Origin: Trinickia diaoshuihuensis
GTDB taxonomy: Bacteria > Pseudomonadota > Gammaproteobacteria > Burkholderiales > Burkholderiaceae
Direction of reading: 5' to 3'
Length of the DNA: 64,000 nucleotides
Assembly (NCBI RefSeq): GCF_003390925.1
Contig: NZ_QUBS01000076.1
Location: 32,365 to 96,364, forward strand
Below the pieces are notes generated by a model. It was not told the origin of the DNA and ran no database searches. It saw nothing but the letters and a program-made list of their open reading frames with translations. A program made the position numbers and the translations under genes. The first letter of the stretch is position 1; each line of letters starts with the position of its first letter. Shown one piece after another: positions 7,198 through 16,382 of the stretch.

Positions 7198-8259
7198 ATG
7201 AAACCCTCCCAGTTCGCCAAAGGCTTCCAAGCGCGCCCCGACACGACGAGCAGCGAGAAGCGCACCGCCCTCGACCGGCTCAATGCGATCGACGATCTCG
7301 TTCAAAACGAGGGGGTGCCTTCGACGAAGCCGGCGGCCAAGCGCGTCGAGCCGCCGCAGCGCGCCGTCCAGGCGGCTAGCGAGGCTGCAAACGCCAATGA
7401 ATCGGCCGCATATCGCGCATGGCGTGTAGCGAACGGTTATGAGCCCGGGCAAGTGATCGAGCTCGACTTGAGAGCGATCAAGCCGAGCCCCTTCAATCCG
7501 CGGCATTTCTATTTAAAAGCATCGATCGCCGAATTGGCGGTCAACCTTGCCAAGCAAGGGCAACAGCAAGCGATTCACGTCATTCCCGATTACGCCAATA
7601 CGGGGACGTATTTCGTCAGCGACGGCGGCCGACGCGTCCGAGCCTTGAAAGAGGCGAACAAGGAGACGGTCAAAGCGGTCGTGGTTGATCTTCCAATCGG
7701 GATCGAGAGCTACAAGCTCGGCTACGATCTCAACGTTCAACGCGACTCTCAAACGGTCTTCGACAACGCTGTCGTCTGGCGTCGGTTTCTCGACGAACGA
7801 CACTTCCAGAGCCAAAAGGAACTGGCCGAACACCTCGGACTCGACGAGTCGACAGTTGCCGTGGCCCTCTCGCTGGCGAAATTGCCTGAATCGATCATGC
7901 AGGAGATGGTTGCGCGACCTGACCGGTTCGGCTCCAACATGGCGTATCAAGTCGGCCGCTATTTTTCGGCGCGGGGTACGGAATCGACGTTGCGTTTGAT
8001 CAATCGCATCGTTTCGGACGACCTTAGCACACGCCAAGTCGCCGATATCGTAAAAGGCAGAGCGAATCCGGAGGAAAACGTCAAACCGGCGACCCGTCAG
8101 CGCTACGCACAACGGATGGAAATCAAACTCGACGGTGTCGCTGTCGGAGATTTGAAATCGTACGGGGACGACCGCCTGGAACTGCGGCTACGGGGGCTAT
8201 CGCGCGATAAGCGCGACGAGATCCTGCGGCAGATCGAACAGATACTACAGTCGAGCTGA
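7198..8259 (+). CDS. parB: ParB centromere-binding protein
   Basis: A 353-residue ParB/Spo0J family protein. The basic N-terminal part precedes the ParB/Srx-like nuclease-fold domain (IKPSPFNPR, then SIAELAVNLAKQGQQQAI and SDGGRRVRAL), which in the family binds CTP. GGRR carries the conserved arginine patch. A helix-turn-helix follows (SQKELAEHLGLDESTVAVAL). The C-terminal part should dimerise. AAAGGA precedes the ATG. It forms an operon with parA, and the three identical palindromes around parA are its expected targets. Confidence 0.95.
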   Translation: MKPSQFAKGFQARPDTTSSEKRTALDRLNAIDDLVQNEGVPSTKPAAKRVEPPQRAVQAASEAANANESAAYRAWRVANGYEPGQVIELDLRAIKPSPFNPRHFYLKASIAELAVNLAKQGQQQAIHVIPDYANTGTYFVSDGGRRVRALKEANKETVKAVVVDLPIGIESYKLGYDLNVQRDSQTVFDNAVVWRRFLDERHFQSQKELAEHLGLDESTVAVALSLAKLPESIMQEMVARPDRFGSNMAYQVGRYFSARGTESTLRLINRIVSDDLSTRQVADIVKGRANPEENVKPATRQRYAQRMEIKLDGVAVGDLKSYGDDRLELRLRGLSRDKRDEILRQIEQILQSS

Positions 8260-8278
8260 AAGCCTGCATCGAGACCGC

Positions 8279-8300
8279 CCGCCGCGCCAAGGCGCGGCGG
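8279..8300. terminator. Inverted repeat between convergent parB and repA
   Basis: CCGCCGCGCC and GGCGCGGCGG are exact complements separated by AA, 20 nt after the parB stop. There is no U-tract on either strand. It may act as a bidirectional RNA-stabilising or termination hairpin between parB and repA; this is inference from position. Confidence 0.45.
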
Positions 8301-8408
8301 CGAAGCTCCAACCGCCACACCGGCAAATAGTCGAGCAGCGAACCGGCGCGGCCGTAGTGCGGTAATGCGCGAGCCATCGCCTTCTCGGAGTTCGATGCCT
8401 AGCCTAGC

Positions 8409-9767
8409 CTAGGCTGCTCGCGACTGGCTCAACGTGAACGACAGCAAATCGCCGTCGGTCGGTTCGCCCCAAGTCTTCCGCGCAAGCCAGTCGAAAAACG
8501 CCGTTTCGCCGAGCTTGGAGTTCAAGCCCCGCCGGCGCCAATCCTCGCGCAGATGAGACCCCAGTTGCGGCAGCATGTCCTCTTCGAACGATTGCCGCGC
8601 GAGCTCCTGTTCCGACTCACCTTGCTCTTCGTAGAGCACACGCGCCTCTTTCCGGCGATAAGCCGCATACTCGTCCAACAACCGCGCCTTGAGTTCATCG
8701 GCCGGCACGGCAGCCGATAGCGCCTTGCTGGCGCTGTTTGCAGGCTGGTCGACGAGATCGACGGGCGGTGCATAGCCTTTCTTGAGTGCGTCCTTGAACA
8801 ATGCCGGAGCGCTGCGCACGGGCGGCAACGAGGTGCTGCGCATGCGCTGCTCCGTCATTTGCAACGCAGCCCGGATGCGATTCTCCTCGCTGTCGGCATA
8901 GAGCGTTTGCGCTTCCTTCAACGGAATGCCGATCTTGACCATGCGGTCGATCAGGGTACTGTCGAAAACGTTCGGATGCTCGTCGAGGGCAAGCATCGGT
9001 TGCTTGCGCTCCGTCACGCGAAACTGAATCTCGGCGACGCGCCGGCCTTCGCGGTGCTCGATCAGCTCCACGAAGATGTTCGTGACGGCGTTCACTTCCG
9101 CGATCGCCGGGCGCAGGTAGTCGCGCTTGAAATACTTGTACTCGCGTTTGGCTTCGTCGCCGGCCTCGGTATCCGGGGTACCCGACAGGATCGGACGCCA
9201 CCAAGCCCACGATTCGCGCATCGTCAGGTGGCTCGGATTCGTGAGATAGCGCACGCAGATCTCGTATAGCGCGAGGCCCGCGCTGCTTCGCAATTGGCTC
9301 TGAAACTGCAAGCTCAGGCGCGCGTATTGAACCGGATCGAGCAGCTTCTTCTTGATCTTAGGCGCGAACGAGAATTCCACCCAGACTCGGCGCGTGGCCG
9401 GGTCTTCGAGAATTTCGGCGTCGGCGATCAGCGTCGAGATCCCCCACTTGCGCCCCGGCTTCTGGCTCGATGTACCCTGACTCCACTCCACTTGGACGGA
9501 GACCATACGCCGCAAATGCTCCTTCACGAGCGCGGTATCGTTCGAATCGAAAGCGGAGTTGGCGACAATGTCCGACAAGAGCGCGCGATAAGTGTCGCCC
9601 GATTCGTCCGCCTGCTGGGCGACCGCCAGCAACACGTTGAACAGCTTGCGTGTGAGCAGGGTGATCTTGCCGCTCTTGGGCTGAATTGCGATCGCTTCGA
9701 CGGCCTTTCGCAATTCGGCGGAGCTCGGACTTACCACATCGGTTTTCTTCGCGCGCTTCGTTGCCAT
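8409..9767 (-). CDS. repA: Replication initiator RepA (Rep_3-like winged-helix)
   Basis: A 452-residue initiator. The segment GKITLLTRKLFNVLLAVAQQ (about residues 33-52) and the aromatic-rich segment with YEICVRYLTNPSHLTMRESWAWW (about residues 170-195) fit the tandem winged-helix fold of iteron-binding Rep_3-type initiators of Burkholderia second chromosomes and large plasmids. The C-terminal 130 residues are charged and may be regulatory. It is transcribed away from a large iteron array that starts 120 bp upstream of its start, as expected for an initiator that binds its origin and controls its own promoter. It converges with parB. Confidence 0.9.
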   Translation of the reverse strand: MATKRAKKTDVVSPSSAELRKAVEAIAIQPKSGKITLLTRKLFNVLLAVAQQADESGDTYRALLSDIVANSAFDSNDTALVKEHLRRMVSVQVEWSQGTSSQKPGRKWGISTLIADAEILEDPATRRVWVEFSFAPKIKKKLLDPVQYARLSLQFQSQLRSSAGLALYEICVRYLTNPSHLTMRESWAWWRPILSGTPDTEAGDEAKREYKYFKRDYLRPAIAEVNAVTNIFVELIEHREGRRVAEIQFRVTERKQPMLALDEHPNVFDSTLIDRMVKIGIPLKEAQTLYADSEENRIRAALQMTEQRMRSTSLPPVRSAPALFKDALKKGYAPPVDLVDQPANSASKALSAAVPADELKARLLDEYAAYRRKEARVLYEEQGESEQELARQSFEEDMLPQLGSHLREDWRRRGLNSKLGETAFFDWLARKTWGEPTDGDLLSFTLSQSRAA

Positions 9768-9886
9768 GCGTCGGTCGGGAAAGAAAATTTCCGACAGGAT
9801 ACAGAGTGCGGTGAAGGGCGTCTACAAGCACGCTCTCACCCTTCCGGGTGAAACACGTCAGAACGTGGCGCCTCACCTCGATCGGC

Positions 9887-11234
9887 TCCCGCAAAGGCTC
9901 ACCAGAACGAATCGGGGTGGACAAACCGCGCCGTTGCGGCACATGGCGCTCATGGTAGGCCACCGTCGTTCGAACTTCGATTAGTGCTTCCAATGCTTCC
10001 CGTATCGGCTCACCATGAAGATGTCGCAAATTAGCGACGGCCATCGGGCGGCGAGGGCGCGCATAAATCGCTGCGACCAACCCTGCACGCAAACCGCGCG
10101 CAACTCCCGCGTCGCCGTTTCGGCAACGATTCGATTCAACGTCTACCTAGCGCCTTGTCCCGAAAGCTTTTTTGGGTCAAAGACGCCGGTAGCCTCGATA
10201 CTCCCGTGGCAAAGCCGGTGCGCACAACTCGCACGCCTTCGAGCCGTCCCGGAAAAGCTCACCTTGGACATCGGCAAGCGCCCACACTGCGGCGGCTTTC
10301 CGTCATTGACCGCTTCATCGACCGCTTTATAGCGCGGCATTCCGGTCCCGAAAACCTTCACCTAAGCCCCATTTCATCCATGCTCGAGCAGCGGGACCAT
10401 ACACTCCCGCAAACCCTCACCTCAACTGTGCGCATCGAACATTTCCCAACCGGATCCGATACTTAGCGCTGCGGTAGCCGGCACGAGGATCTTCCTCCGA
10501 GATCCCGAATTTCCTCACCTCTCGACTCATCGCCCCCACGAACGAAGCAATGCCCCAACCCACGAGAGAAGCCCCGAAAATGCTCACCTTTGGCGATCGA
10601 GCCTGGACGAAAGAAGTCTCACCAATACGATAGAGCCTAGGTTTCAGCGAAAGTGGCGGCTAACTTCGGAGGCGATCTCGGTTTCGGCGCTCATTCAGCC
10701 CCCCGGAAAGCCTCACCTTTTCGCGCATCGGCGCCGGCTAACGAAAGTATCCGAAGCGCGGGGGCCATAGTCCTGAAAACCCTCACCATACGCAAAATCG
10801 CACCGCTCAGCCTGAGCGCCGATGCATCGCGGCACCCGTTTTCTCGCATATCAGCTCCCGAGAAAGCTCACCTCTAGGCGCTGTTCGTCTCATCCGATAG
10901 CATTTCTTCCCGAAAAGCCTCACCTCGAGTGCGCTTTTTTTCCCGCAGAGCCTCACCGAAGCCATTTCCGAGCCTCGTTTGGCCCCCAACTCGGCGGTTC
11001 GAGGACGTCCCGCAAGTCCTCACCAGCCCCAAACCGCGTGTGCGAACAAGAATCCGCTACTACCGGCGATCCAGCCGCGCCGGCTCCCGAAATCGCTCAC
11101 CGTTGGGACCCGGAGGCTTTTCAGCGTCTCCTGAATCCCCTCACATCGTTTCCTGATATCGCTCACGGGTCTCCCCGAACCCCTTCACGGACGGATCCCG
11201 TCAAAGCTCACTTCGTCTCCCGGAAAGCTTCACC
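9887..11234 (+). repeat. Iteron array, about 20 copies of a 17-bp repeat
   Basis: The consensus is TCCCGNAAANSCTCACC. Copies start at about 9887, 9999, 10247, 10346, 10405, 10503, 10572, 10607, 10701, 10771, 10856, 10908, 10941, 11008, 11085, 11129, 11151, 11173, 11196 and 11218. All are in one orientation. Spacing is irregular at the repA side and tightens to 22-23 bp (two helical turns) over the last five copies. The CTCACC end is the most conserved part. The likely ligand is RepA. Confidence 0.9.
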
Positions 11235-11269
11235 TGACCCGGCGCAAAGCCAAGTCCAGTAAGGGTTCG

Positions 11270-11330
11270 GCGTGGCGTTAACGTTTTTAACTTAGGTTCA
11301 AGGGTGTTTACTTAACTTCTCTCAAGGCGT
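11270..11330. other. AT-rich stretch next to the phased iterons (candidate unwinding element)
   Basis: Starting about 40 bp after the last iteron, the sequence becomes AT-rich for this genome. It carries the related direct repeats TTTTTAACTTAGG and TGTTTACTTAACTT. Position beside helically phased iterons is typical of a DNA-unwinding element. Inference only. Confidence 0.5.
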
Positions 11331-11502
11331 ACCCGTGTGTCTTGAGAAAAAACAGAATGCCCAAAAGCAACGACGCTCCGTGAAACAACGGCCGATTTAG
11401 CAGGGACGCACAGATTGTTCGTTAAAACAATGGCTTAGACTCGATTCCTCGCTTTGTTTCACGAAATGCCGAGCAGGCATGAGCCGATGCGCGAGCTTTG
11501 AC

Positions 11503-11599
11503 TGTCATCTATGGGAGTTTTTGACATGCAGGCAGTTGTTCGGCCTCGATTGTGTCATTTGATACGTAATCCGTTATTATTGACACATTCAAAATGACA
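11503..11599 (+). promoter_or_regulatory. Operator half-sites and promoter of the kfrA-like gene
   Basis: TGTCAT/ATGACA half-sites occur at 11503, 11522 (TGACAT), 11553 (TGTCATTTGA) and 11589-11599 (TCAAAATGACA, the inverse complement of TGTCATTTTGA). The last pair brackets a TATTAT -10-like hexamer (11575-11580). This fits autorepression by the coiled-coil DNA-binding protein encoded directly downstream, as known for plasmid KfrA. Confidence 0.55.
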
Positions 11600-11610
11600 G
11601 GCAGTGCCTC

Positions 11611-12825
11611 ATGACCCTCGACGAGCAACGTGAAGCGATCCGACAAGAGCTTGAATCCTTACGCCATACCGGCACGCCTCGCCGCGAACTTTCGTTGCAT
11701 GCCTGCAAACGATTGTTTTTCGATCTCGGTATCCGCCCTTCGACGGCCGCCGTGCGCGAACTGACTCAAACCGGCAGCGCCAGCGACATTCCGAAGGATA
11801 TCGACTATTTCTGGGAACGTATCCGCGACGCGTCGCGGATCAAGATCGGAGCAGGCGCAATTCCGTCAGCGCTCGAGGAAAAAGCCGGAGAGCTGCTGGG
11901 TGCGTTGTTCGAGCATGCGCTCGCGGAGGCGAAGCGTACGCTCGAAAGCGAACGGCAAGCGTTGTTCGATACGGTCGAGCAAACCAAAAACACGATGCGC
12001 GAGGCGGAGATCCGTCAAGCGTTGGCCAACGAGGCATTGCAACTCAGCGAAAGGCGCGCCGAAGAGGCTCTCGAGCGCGTGCGAATGCTCGAGGCACAAA
12101 TCAGCGTGTCCGCCGCAACACGTACGAGCAGCGAGGACGCCCTCCAAGCGACGGTCGTTCGACTGGAAACCGAACGCGCGCGCCTCGAACAACAACTGGA
12201 AGCCGAGCGAGCCACCAACGCCTCGTTGCGCGAGCGCATCGATTCCCTCCATCAGGAATTGCGCGAGAGCACGGAGCATTACGCGGCTCAGATCAAGGAT
12301 GCGATTTCGGAAGCCGAGCGTCGCGTCAAACCGATGCTGGTGGAACTCGATTCGTTGCGAACCATGGCTGCGACATACCAGGCCGGCATCCGGGATGCGA
12401 GCCGCAAGGAATTCGATTTCATTCAACAACTGAGCGCGGCCAAGGGACGCGGCGACCGGCTCGAGGCCCAAGTGCGCGAGCAATCCGATGAAATCGAAGC
12501 GCTGACGCGTGAGTTGGCCGCGTCCCGGGAGCGCGGCGCGTTTTCCCCCGAGTTCGCCGCGCTGTTACGCGGTTGGGCCGAAACCGGGAGACTGAGCGAT
12601 GCCGATTTTGCCGCGCTCGGCACGACGGCCGACGCCCTCGCACCGATTCCGGCGCACTGTCCGAAATGCCCGGACGGCGAACCGGAACTCGCGCGGGCCG
12701 GCGACGGCTTCGAGTTGCTGTGTCCCGAGTGCGATCATTCGTCCGGCATCAAGCGCTCGCGCCTCGAAGCGGTGACCCGATTCCTCAATGCGCCGCGCAC
12801 CGATGATTCGAACGTAAGTACTTGA
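11611..12825 (+). CDS. KfrA-like coiled-coil DNA-binding protein with C-terminal zinc-ribbon motif
   Basis: A 404-residue protein. The N-terminal 90 residues (LRHTGTPRRELSLHACKRLF onward) resemble the KfrA N-terminal helix-turn-helix domain. Residues about 90-320 are a long predicted coiled coil rich in Glu, Arg, Ala and Leu heptads. The C terminus contains HCPKCPDGEPE and LLCPECDHSSG, two CPxC pairs about 30 residues apart that could bind zinc. KfrA of RK2 is an autorepressor that also supports plasmid stability. The position beside the origin suggests a role in replicon organisation or copy control. The zinc-ribbon tail is not part of the KfrA I know. Confidence 0.8.
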   Translation: MTLDEQREAIRQELESLRHTGTPRRELSLHACKRLFFDLGIRPSTAAVRELTQTGSASDIPKDIDYFWERIRDASRIKIGAGAIPSALEEKAGELLGALFEHALAEAKRTLESERQALFDTVEQTKNTMREAEIRQALANEALQLSERRAEEALERVRMLEAQISVSAATRTSSEDALQATVVRLETERARLEQQLEAERATNASLRERIDSLHQELRESTEHYAAQIKDAISEAERRVKPMLVELDSLRTMAATYQAGIRDASRKEFDFIQQLSAAKGRGDRLEAQVREQSDEIEALTRELAASRERGAFSPEFAALLRGWAETGRLSDADFAALGTTADALAPIPAHCPKCPDGEPELARAGDGFELLCPECDHSSGIKRSRLEAVTRFLNAPRTDDSNVST

Positions 12826-12857
12826 TTTAGGACAGATCGAGCCTGCCGTCGTCACAC

Positions 12858-12898
12858 GGTGAGCCTTTTCGGGATTCAATAGGTGAGTCTTTCCGGGA
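12858..12898 (-). repeat. Two iteron copies downstream of the kfrA-like gene
   Basis: GGTGAGCCTTTTCGGGA (12858-12874) and GGTGAGTCTTTCCGGGA (12882-12898). They are inverse complements of the origin iteron, 24 bp apart. Confidence 0.85.
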
Positions 12899-12913
12899 TC
12901 CCAGCGGCGGCAA

Positions 12914-13288
12914 TCACGCGCCCCACGGCTGCCTGACGGCGTTCTTTCCGTGCGCTTGATTGGGCGAATTCGCGAGCTGCGCGTCTTCGTATGCCGCGAC
13001 GGCAAACGCGAACGCCATCGGCAAAGCGTTCGACTTACCGAACGTGGCGGGATCGTCCGTTTCCGGGTAAGTCATGTCGTCGGGCCGCTTGAATAGATCG
13101 AGCACCTCCGCTTCATGCCTGCTTGCGAAACCGAGATCCGCCAACGCTTCGGCTTCGATCGCGTGCAGCAGCCGCCACGTCAACGGCACGCCTTGTACGA
13201 CGTAGCGTCCCGCGATATGACGGACGATGTGTTCGAGGTCGCGCGCCGCGGCCTGAAAGCGCAGCGCGGCAAGATCGTTTTCTTTCAT
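12914..13288 (-). CDS. Hypothetical protein, 124 residues
   Basis: I do not recognise the family. The start at 13288 has GGAGAG upstream on its strand. The first half (LAALRFQAAARDLEHIVRHI) is helical and acidic-basic mixed; the middle (LLHAIEAEALADLGFASRHE, then AEVLDLFKRPDD) is also helical; no signal peptide, membrane segment or catalytic motif is seen. It lies between two origin-type iterons and the XRE regulator and could belong to the replicon-maintenance neighbourhood, but nothing in the sequence shows this. Codon use looks like that of its neighbours, so a real gene is likely. Confidence 0.65.
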   Translation of the reverse strand: MKENDLAALRFQAAARDLEHIVRHIAGRYVVQGVPLTWRLLHAIEAEALADLGFASRHEAEVLDLFKRPDDMTYPETDDPATFGKSNALPMAFAFAVAAYEDAQLANSPNQAHGKNAVRQPWGA

Positions 13289-13370
13289 GGCCGCTCTCCG
13301 AATATCGAGATACTGTGGAAATATACAGTATTCGCGCCGAGCGGCCAAACCTCATTGACTCACCGGGGCA

Positions 13371-13985
13371 CTACCCATGAATGACGACCAGCAGTGCCTT
13401 GGCTTCGGCCTTGCCGGCGTTGCGGATCGCATGAGGGATGTCGGCCTGATAGCGGGCCGTGTCGGCCGGTTTAAGGCGTTTCGTTTCCCCGGCGGCTTCG
13501 ATTTCGATCGAGCCCGCGAGCACCGTAAGATGCTCGCGCGTGCCGGGTTCGTGCGCGTTCGACACTAATGCCCCGGCGGGCTGCAACGTCAATTCGTACC
13601 ATTCGAACTTGCCCGCGAGTTCGATCGGGCCCCAGACGCGCAGTTGATATTTCGCTTCATGCCCGTCCAGAGTCGGTATCTCGTGAGGGCCCGAAACGGC
13701 AATCGCCTCGGGCGCACGCTGCGCGGCAAATAGCTGATCGAGGCTAACCCCCAGTGCGTTGGTGAGCCGCCACGCAACCGCGATCGTCGGATTGGCCTTG
13801 TCACGCTCGATTTCCGATAGCATCGATTTCGATACACCGGCTGCGCGCGACAGATCGTCGAGCGTCAGCTTCCGTTCGATGCGCAGCCGCTGAATATGCT
13901 CCCCGACGCGCGGCGGAGCCGAAGCCGCGGCAGGGGCGGCCTGAGCCGGTGAAGGCGCGGTGCGCCGGTTGGCGGAGCTTGCCAT
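13371..13985 (-). CDS. XRE-family regulator with cupin domain
   Basis: A 204-residue regulator. A low-complexity Ala/Pro stretch (residues 1-25) precedes a helix-turn-helix (RKLTLDDLSRAAGVSKSMLS, about residues 38-57, then EIERDKANPT) and a C-terminal cupin-2 domain (about residues 125-200; EHLTVLAGSIEIEAAGE, IPHAIRNAG). This architecture is common in regulators of amino-acid and polyamine catabolism. It is divergent from kbl-tdh, and the 156-bp gap between them holds tandem repeats likely to be its operator. Control of threonine catabolism is inferred from position only. Confidence 0.88.
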   Translation of the reverse strand: MASSANRRTAPSPAQAAPAAASAPPRVGEHIQRLRIERKLTLDDLSRAAGVSKSMLSEIERDKANPTIAVAWRLTNALGVSLDQLFAAQRAPEAIAVSGPHEIPTLDGHEAKYQLRVWGPIELAGKFEWYELTLQPAGALVSNAHEPGTREHLTVLAGSIEIEAAGETKRLKPADTARYQADIPHAIRNAGKAEAKALLVVIHG

Positions 13986-14024
13986 TTCGTTTTCGATCGC
14001 TTAAAGTCGTTCGCTATATCGAAC

Positions 14025-14076
14025 TTGTGTTCGGAAAATTGGAATTGTTCGGCAAAACCGGACAACCGACTATAAC
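14025..14076. promoter_or_regulatory. Tandem direct repeats and promoter between XRE gene and kbl
   Basis: TGTTCGG followed by an A-rich tract and GG occurs at 14028 and again at 14046 (18-bp period). TTGTTCGG (14045-14052) and CCGGACAA (14058-14065) also form an imperfect inverted repeat. TATAAC (14071-14076) is a possible -10 element for kbl. The repeats would lie over the -35 region, as expected for a repressor site. Confidence 0.5.
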
Positions 14077-14141
14077 AGCAATAGACAGCCGCCTTGCCCG
14101 CCATCCGGCGCAAGCGGCATCTTCCCGTCAGGAGCGAACCG

Positions 14142-15341
14142 ATGCGCGACTCATTCCTCGCCCACTTGCGCGGCACGATCGATCAGATCCGGGCCGATGG
14201 CTTTTATAAGACCGAACGCGTGATCGCAAGCCCGCAATCGGCCGACGTCCATCTGGCCAGCGGCGAAGACGTCCTGAACTTTTGCGCCAACAACTATCTC
14301 GGGCTCGCGAACGATCCGCGCCTAGTCGCCGCGGCGAAAGACGGGCTCGACAAGGACGGATTCGGGATGGCGTCGGTGCGCTTCATCTGCGGGACGCAGA
14401 CGGTGCACAAGGAACTCGAGCAAGCGCTCTCCGCTTTCCTCGGTACGGAGGACTGCATTCTCTATTCGAGTTGCTTCGACGCGAACGGCGGCTTGTTCGA
14501 AACGTTGACCGACGAAACCGACGCGATCATTAGCGACGAGCTCAACCACGCGAGCATCATCGACGGTATTCGCTTGTCGAAAGCCAAGCGCTATCGCTAC
14601 AAAAACAATGATCTCGCCGATCTCGAGACGAAGTTGCGCGAAGCCGATGCAGCCGGCGCCCGCTTCAAGCTGATTGCCACCGACGGCGTCTTTTCGATGG
14701 ACGGGATTATCGCCAACCTCGCCGGAATCTGCGATTTGGCGGATCGCTATGGCGCGCTCGTGATGGTCGACGATTCGCATGCCGTGGGTTTCATCGGCGA
14801 GCACGGTCGCGGCACGCCGGAGTTTTGCGGCGTCCAAGGCCGCATCGACATCATTACCGGCACGCTCGGCAAAGCGTTGGGCGGCGCATCGGGCGGATAC
14901 GTCGCGGCACGGCGCGAAGTCGTCGAGCTGTTGCGGCAGCGTTCGCGGCCGTACTTGTTCTCCAATACGTTGACGCCCAGCATCGCGGCGGCTTCACTCG
15001 CAGTGCTCGAATTGCTCGCGAGCGACGAAGGTGCTCAGTTGCGCCGCCGCGTCCGCGCCAACGGTGAGCATTTTCGGGAGGCCATGAGCGCCGCGGGCTT
15101 CACCCTCGTGCCGGGGCAGCACCCGATCATTCCCGTCATGCTCGGCGATGCATCGGTCGCCTCCAGCATGGCAGACGCCCTGCTCAAGGAAGGCGTCTAC
15201 GTCATCGGTTTTTCCTATCCCGTCGTGCCCAAGGGCCGCGCGCGGATCCGTACACAAATGAGCGCGGCACATACGCCTGCGCAAATCGATCGCGCCGTCG
15301 ATGCGTTCACGCGTGTCGGCCGTTCGCTCGGCATCGTTTAA
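14142..15341 (+). CDS. kbl: 2-amino-3-ketobutyrate CoA ligase (glycine C-acetyltransferase)
   Basis: A 399-residue alpha-oxoamine synthase, full length for Kbl. It condenses 2-amino-3-ketobutyrate with CoA to give glycine and acetyl-CoA, the second step of threonine degradation. Visible motifs: [11 protein letters not shown] near the N terminus, [35 protein letters not shown], and the PLP lysine in [13 protein letters not shown] at about residue 244. The start ATG at 14142 has AGGAG 10 nt upstream. tdh follows after 12 nt, giving the complete threonine-to-glycine operon. Confidence 0.97.
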   Translation: MRDSFLAHLRGTIDQIRADGFYKTERVIASPQSADVHLASGEDVLNFCANNYLGLANDPRLVAAAKDGLDKDGFGMASVRFICGTQTVHKELEQALSAFLGTEDCILYSSCFDANGGLFETLTDETDAIISDELNHASIIDGIRLSKAKRYRYKNNDLADLETKLREADAAGARFKLIATDGVFSMDGIIANLAGICDLADRYGALVMVDDSHAVGFIGEHGRGTPEFCGVQGRIDIITGTLGKALGGASGGYVAARREVVELLRQRSRPYLFSNTLTPSIAAASLAVLELLASDEGAQLRRRVRANGEHFREAMSAAGFTLVPGQHPIIPVMLGDASVASSMADALLKEGVYVIGFSYPVVPKGRARIRTQMSAAHTPAQIDRAVDAFTRVGRSLGIV

Positions 15342-15353
15342 GGAGCGCGGAAC

Positions 15354-16382
15354 ATGAAGGCACTCGCAAAACTCGAACGCGCGCCCGGGCTGACCCTGAC
15401 GCAAGTGAACAAACCCGAGGTGGGGCATAACGATGTCATGATCCGCATCAAGCGCACGGCGATATGCGGTACCGACATTCATATTTGGAAGTGGGACGAC
15501 TGGGCGCAAAAGACGATTCCCGTACCGATGCATGTCGGTCACGAGTACGTGGGCGAAATCGTCGAAATGGGACAGGAGGTCCGCGGTTTCGCGATCGGCG
15601 ATCGGGTCTCGGGCGAAGGGCATATCACGTGCGGATTCTGCCGCAACTGCCGCGCGGGGCGGCGCCATTTGTGCCGTAACACGATCGGCGTCGGCGTGAA
15701 CAGGGAGGGCGCATTCGCCGAATATCTCGTCATTCCCGCGTTCAACGCGTTCAAGATCCCCGATGAAATCTCCGACGATCTCGCCGCGATCTTCGATCCG
15801 TTCGGCAACGCGACGCACACTGCCCTATCGTTCAACTTGGTCGGCGAAGACGTTTTGATCACGGGAGCAGGTCCGATCGGAATCATGGCCGTGGCGATTG
15901 CGCGGCACGTCGGCGCACGCAACATCGTGATCACCGACGTCAACGAATACCGGCTCGGCCTGGCGCGCAAAATGGGCGCCACGCGAGCCGTCAACATCGC
16001 GAAAGAATCGTTGCGCGACGTCATGAGCGAGCTTCACATGACCGAAGGCTTCGACGTCGGCCTGGAAATGTCGGGCGTACCCAGCGCTTTCACGGGGATG
16101 CTCGAGGCGATGAACCACGGCGGCAAGATCGCGCTGCTCGGCATCCCGCCCGCGCAAACGGCCATCGACTGGAATCAAGTGATTTTCAAAGGGCTGGAAA
16201 TCAAAGGCATCTACGGGCGCGAGATGTTCGAGACCTGGTACAAGATGGTGGCGATGCTGCAAAGCGGTCTCGATCTCTCTCCGATCCTCACGCACCATTT
16301 CGCCGTCGACGATTATCAGAAAGCGTTCGCGACGATGCTCTCCGGAGAAAGCGGGAAGGTCATTCTGGATTGGACGGCGTAA
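15354..16382 (+). CDS. tdh: L-threonine 3-dehydrogenase
   Basis: A 342-residue zinc medium-chain dehydrogenase, the usual Tdh length. It oxidises L-threonine with NAD+ to 2-amino-3-ketobutyrate. Catalytic zinc ligands appear in [13 protein letters not shown] and GHEYVGEI; the structural zinc loop is [15 protein letters not shown]; the NAD-binding loop is [15 protein letters not shown] precedes the ATG. It forms an operon with kbl. Its last 23 nt overlap the end of the convergent YceI gene. Confidence 0.97.
   Translation: MKALAKLERAPGLTLTQVNKPEVGHNDVMIRIKRTAICGTDIHIWKWDDWAQKTIPVPMHVGHEYVGEIVEMGQEVRGFAIGDRVSGEGHITCGFCRNCRAGRRHLCRNTIGVGVNREGAFAEYLVIPAFNAFKIPDEISDDLAAIFDPFGNATHTALSFNLVGEDVLITGAGPIGIMAVAIARHVGARNIVITDVNEYRLGLARKMGATRAVNIAKESLRDVMSELHMTEGFDVGLEMSGVPSAFTGMLEAMNHGGKIALLGIPPAQTAIDWNQVIFKGLEIKGIYGREMFETWYKMVAMLQSGLDLSPILTHHFAVDDYQKAFATMLSGESGKVILDWTA

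Larger units (their letters stand above)
9768..11610. other. Putative replication origin of the secondary chromosome
   Basis: This gene-free 1.84-kb region between divergent repA and the kfrA-like gene holds about 20 same-orientation iterons (9887-11234), an AT-rich stretch (about 11270-11330) and repeated TGTCAT half-sites before the next gene. I did not find an exact DnaA box here. Open frames crossing it are short, change frame between repeats and look random. Confidence 0.8.

Noticed and set aside
10015..10332. 105-residue open frame crossing the iteron array
   Set aside because: It runs through several iterons, has no ribosome-binding site, and its composition is not protein-like.
9887..11234. 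Possible CRISPR array
   Set aside because: Repeats are 17 bp, diverged, irregularly spaced and beside a Rep initiator; no cas genes. Iterons fit better.
11321..11346. CTCAAG...CTTGAG hairpin with A-tract as a terminator
   Set aside because: The stem is only 6 bp with a 14-nt loop and the A-tract lies on the wrong side for a plus-strand terminator; on the minus strand there is no gene to end.
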